The notes below the pieces were generated by a model, which did not search any database, was not told where the DNA came from, and saw only the letters and a list, made by a program, of their open reading frames with translations. DNA of 13,181 nucleotides, from NCBI GenBank assembly GCA_030591905.1, contig JAUVAE010000008.1:1-13181 (forward strand). Reading direction: 5' to 3'. Source of the stretch: Candidatus Komeilibacteria bacterium. GTDB taxonomy: Bacteria; Patescibacteriota; Patescibacteriia; UBA1558; S5-K13. Shown piece by piece: positions 12,197-13,181 of the stretch. The translations under genes and the position numbers were made by a program. Position 1 is the stretch's first letter; each line of letters starts with the position of its first letter.

Positions 12197-13181
12197 ATGG
12201 TTAAAAAGTTATTAAAAAAATTGAATACAACTATTCTAGGTGGAGCAATATTGATTAGTTTTTTTACTATTATTAGTAAAATTTTAGGTTTGGTTAGAGA
12301 TAGAATGCTAGCTTCCTTTTTTGGGGCGGGTGAGGTTTTAGATGTTTATTTTGCCTCTTTTAGAATTCCAGATTTAATTTTCAACACTTTAGTTTTAGGA
12401 GCTTTAGCATCTGCTTTTGTTCCTATTTTTGTTAAATTAAATCAAAAAGACAAACAACGAGCTATTCATGTTTCTAATTCTATTTTAAATATTTTAACAT
12501 CTGTTTTAGCCTTAATCGCTTTGATTGTTATTATTAAGGCTGATTTTTTTGTGAAACTTTTAGTTCCTGGTTTTAATCCTTCTCAATTAGTTTTAACTAT
12601 TAAGCTCACTAGAATAATGCTGATGAGTATTGTTATATTTGGAGCTTCTAATATAATGAGTAGTTTATTGAATTCATATAAATCATATTTTTATTATAGT
12701 TTGGCGCCAGTAATGTATAATTTAGGAATTATTGGTGGCATTATTCTTAGTAAATATTATGGCTATGTTTATTTAGCTTGGGGAGTTGTTATTGGAGCAA
12801 TGTTACATTTTATAATTCAGTTATTTGCAGTTCTTAAAACAGGATGGCGTTATTTTCCAGTTTTTGACTTTAAAGATATGTATGTTCGTAAAATTTTTAA
12901 ATTAATGTTACCGAGAACTTTAGGATTGGCTATCATGCAAATTAATCAAGTTGTGATAACTGTAATTGCTTCTAATTTAGTTGCTGGCAGTATTGCTGTA
13001 TTTTATTTTGGTATGAATTTACAATCAGCTGTTGTTGGTATTTTTGGTGTTTCTGTAGCGATTGTTGTTTTTCCTGTTTTATCAGAACATGCTCATGATA
13101 ATGAAAAATTTATTGGTTATTTAGTACATAAAATTAAGAAGATTATATTTTTGGTTGTTCCAATATCGGTTTTAATGATAA
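12197..13181 (+). CDS. murJ: MurJ lipid II flippase (partial, cut by window end)
   Basis: 328 codons are visible and the frame is open to the window edge; the family is usually 500 or more residues. MurJ moves undecaprenyl-linked cell-wall precursor across the cytoplasmic membrane. The N-terminus shows the MviN signature: TIISKILGLVRDRMLASFFGAGEVLDVYFASFRIPDLIFN, residues ~24-62, with the conserved Arg and Asp residues of helices 1-2 and the ALASAFVPIF segment that follows. Further family features are SLLNSY...YYSLAPVMYNLG and LMLPRTLGLAIMQINQVV. Regular hydrophobic helices continue to the end. It has no Shine-Dalgarno, and a -10-like TACATT lies 6 nt before the ATG. A role in flipping the lipid-linked glycan made by the GT cluster is possible but secondary to peptidoglycan. 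Confidence 0.93.
   Translation, partial: MVKKLLKKLNTTILGGAILISFFTIISKILGLVRDRMLASFFGAGEVLDVYFASFRIPDLIFNTLVLGALASAFVPIFVKLNQKDKQRAIHVSNSILNILTSVLALIALIVIIKADFFVKLLVPGFNPSQLVLTIKLTRIMLMSIVIFGASNIMSSLLNSYKSYFYYSLAPVMYNLGIIGGIILSKYYGYVYLAWGVVIGAMLHFIIQLFAVLKTGWRYFPVFDFKDMYVRKIFKLMLPRTLGLAIMQINQVVITVIASNLVAGSIAVFYFGMNLQSAVVGIFGVSVAIVVFPVLSEHAHDNEKFIGYLVHKIKKIIFLVVPISVLMI

Overview
The window is AT-rich bacterial DNA with densely packed genes on the + strand. It uses the standard bacterial code: TAA, TAG and TGA all end genes. Gene content suggests the Candidate Phyla Radiation (Patescibacteria), probably a Parcubacteria-type lineage. The support is a cluster of GT4 glycosyltransferases, a polyprenyl-phosphate sugar transferase, a large DUF4012 membrane protein, MurJ, a class A-like RNase P RNA, and many short palindromic repeats between and inside genes. 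The lineage is inferred from gene content and style; no phylogenetic marker protein is present.

Layout. 1-1151: the tail of one probable glycosyltransferase and a complete GT4 enzyme. 1146-1644: a dense non-coding stretch with an inverted repeat, a promoter, a tiny Asn-rich leader ORF, mutually exclusive hairpins ending in an intrinsic terminator, a 20-bp palindrome, tRNA-Asn(GUU), a hairpin-rich fragment and a terminator. 1645-2145: a small protein with a very basic tail. 2213-2632: RNase P RNA with its own consensus promoter. 2645-4033: the initiating sugar-phosphate transferase. 4121-7668: three GT4 glycosyltransferases, the last two overlapping by ATGA. 7665-7913 and 8044-8289: two small unknown proteins. 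8374-11292: a 972-residue DUF4012 protein with a histone-H1-like Lys/Arg-rich N-terminus. 11480-12133: a multi-pass membrane protein. 12197 to the end: MurJ, cut by the window edge.

How the genes fit together (inference). The sugar transferase would load the first sugar phosphate onto undecaprenyl phosphate at the membrane. The GT4 enzymes would then extend the lipid-linked glycan. The DUF4012 protein and the small membrane protein are envelope proteins of unknown role, and MurJ flips lipid-linked cell-wall precursor. No Wzx or Wzy is visible here.

Most notable: (1) a possible ribosome-mediated attenuator with five consecutive Asn codons just upstream of tRNA-Asn; (2) a 54-nt two-hairpin repeat inserted in frame in two neighbouring ORFs; (3) an RNase P RNA that appears to lack P15-P17, including the loop that binds the tRNA CCA end, while gaining extra hairpins; (4) a recurring arrangement in which the -10 box lies 6 nt before the ATG, predicting leaderless mRNAs; (5) an identical palindrome used as a terminator stem in one place and as coding sequence in another.
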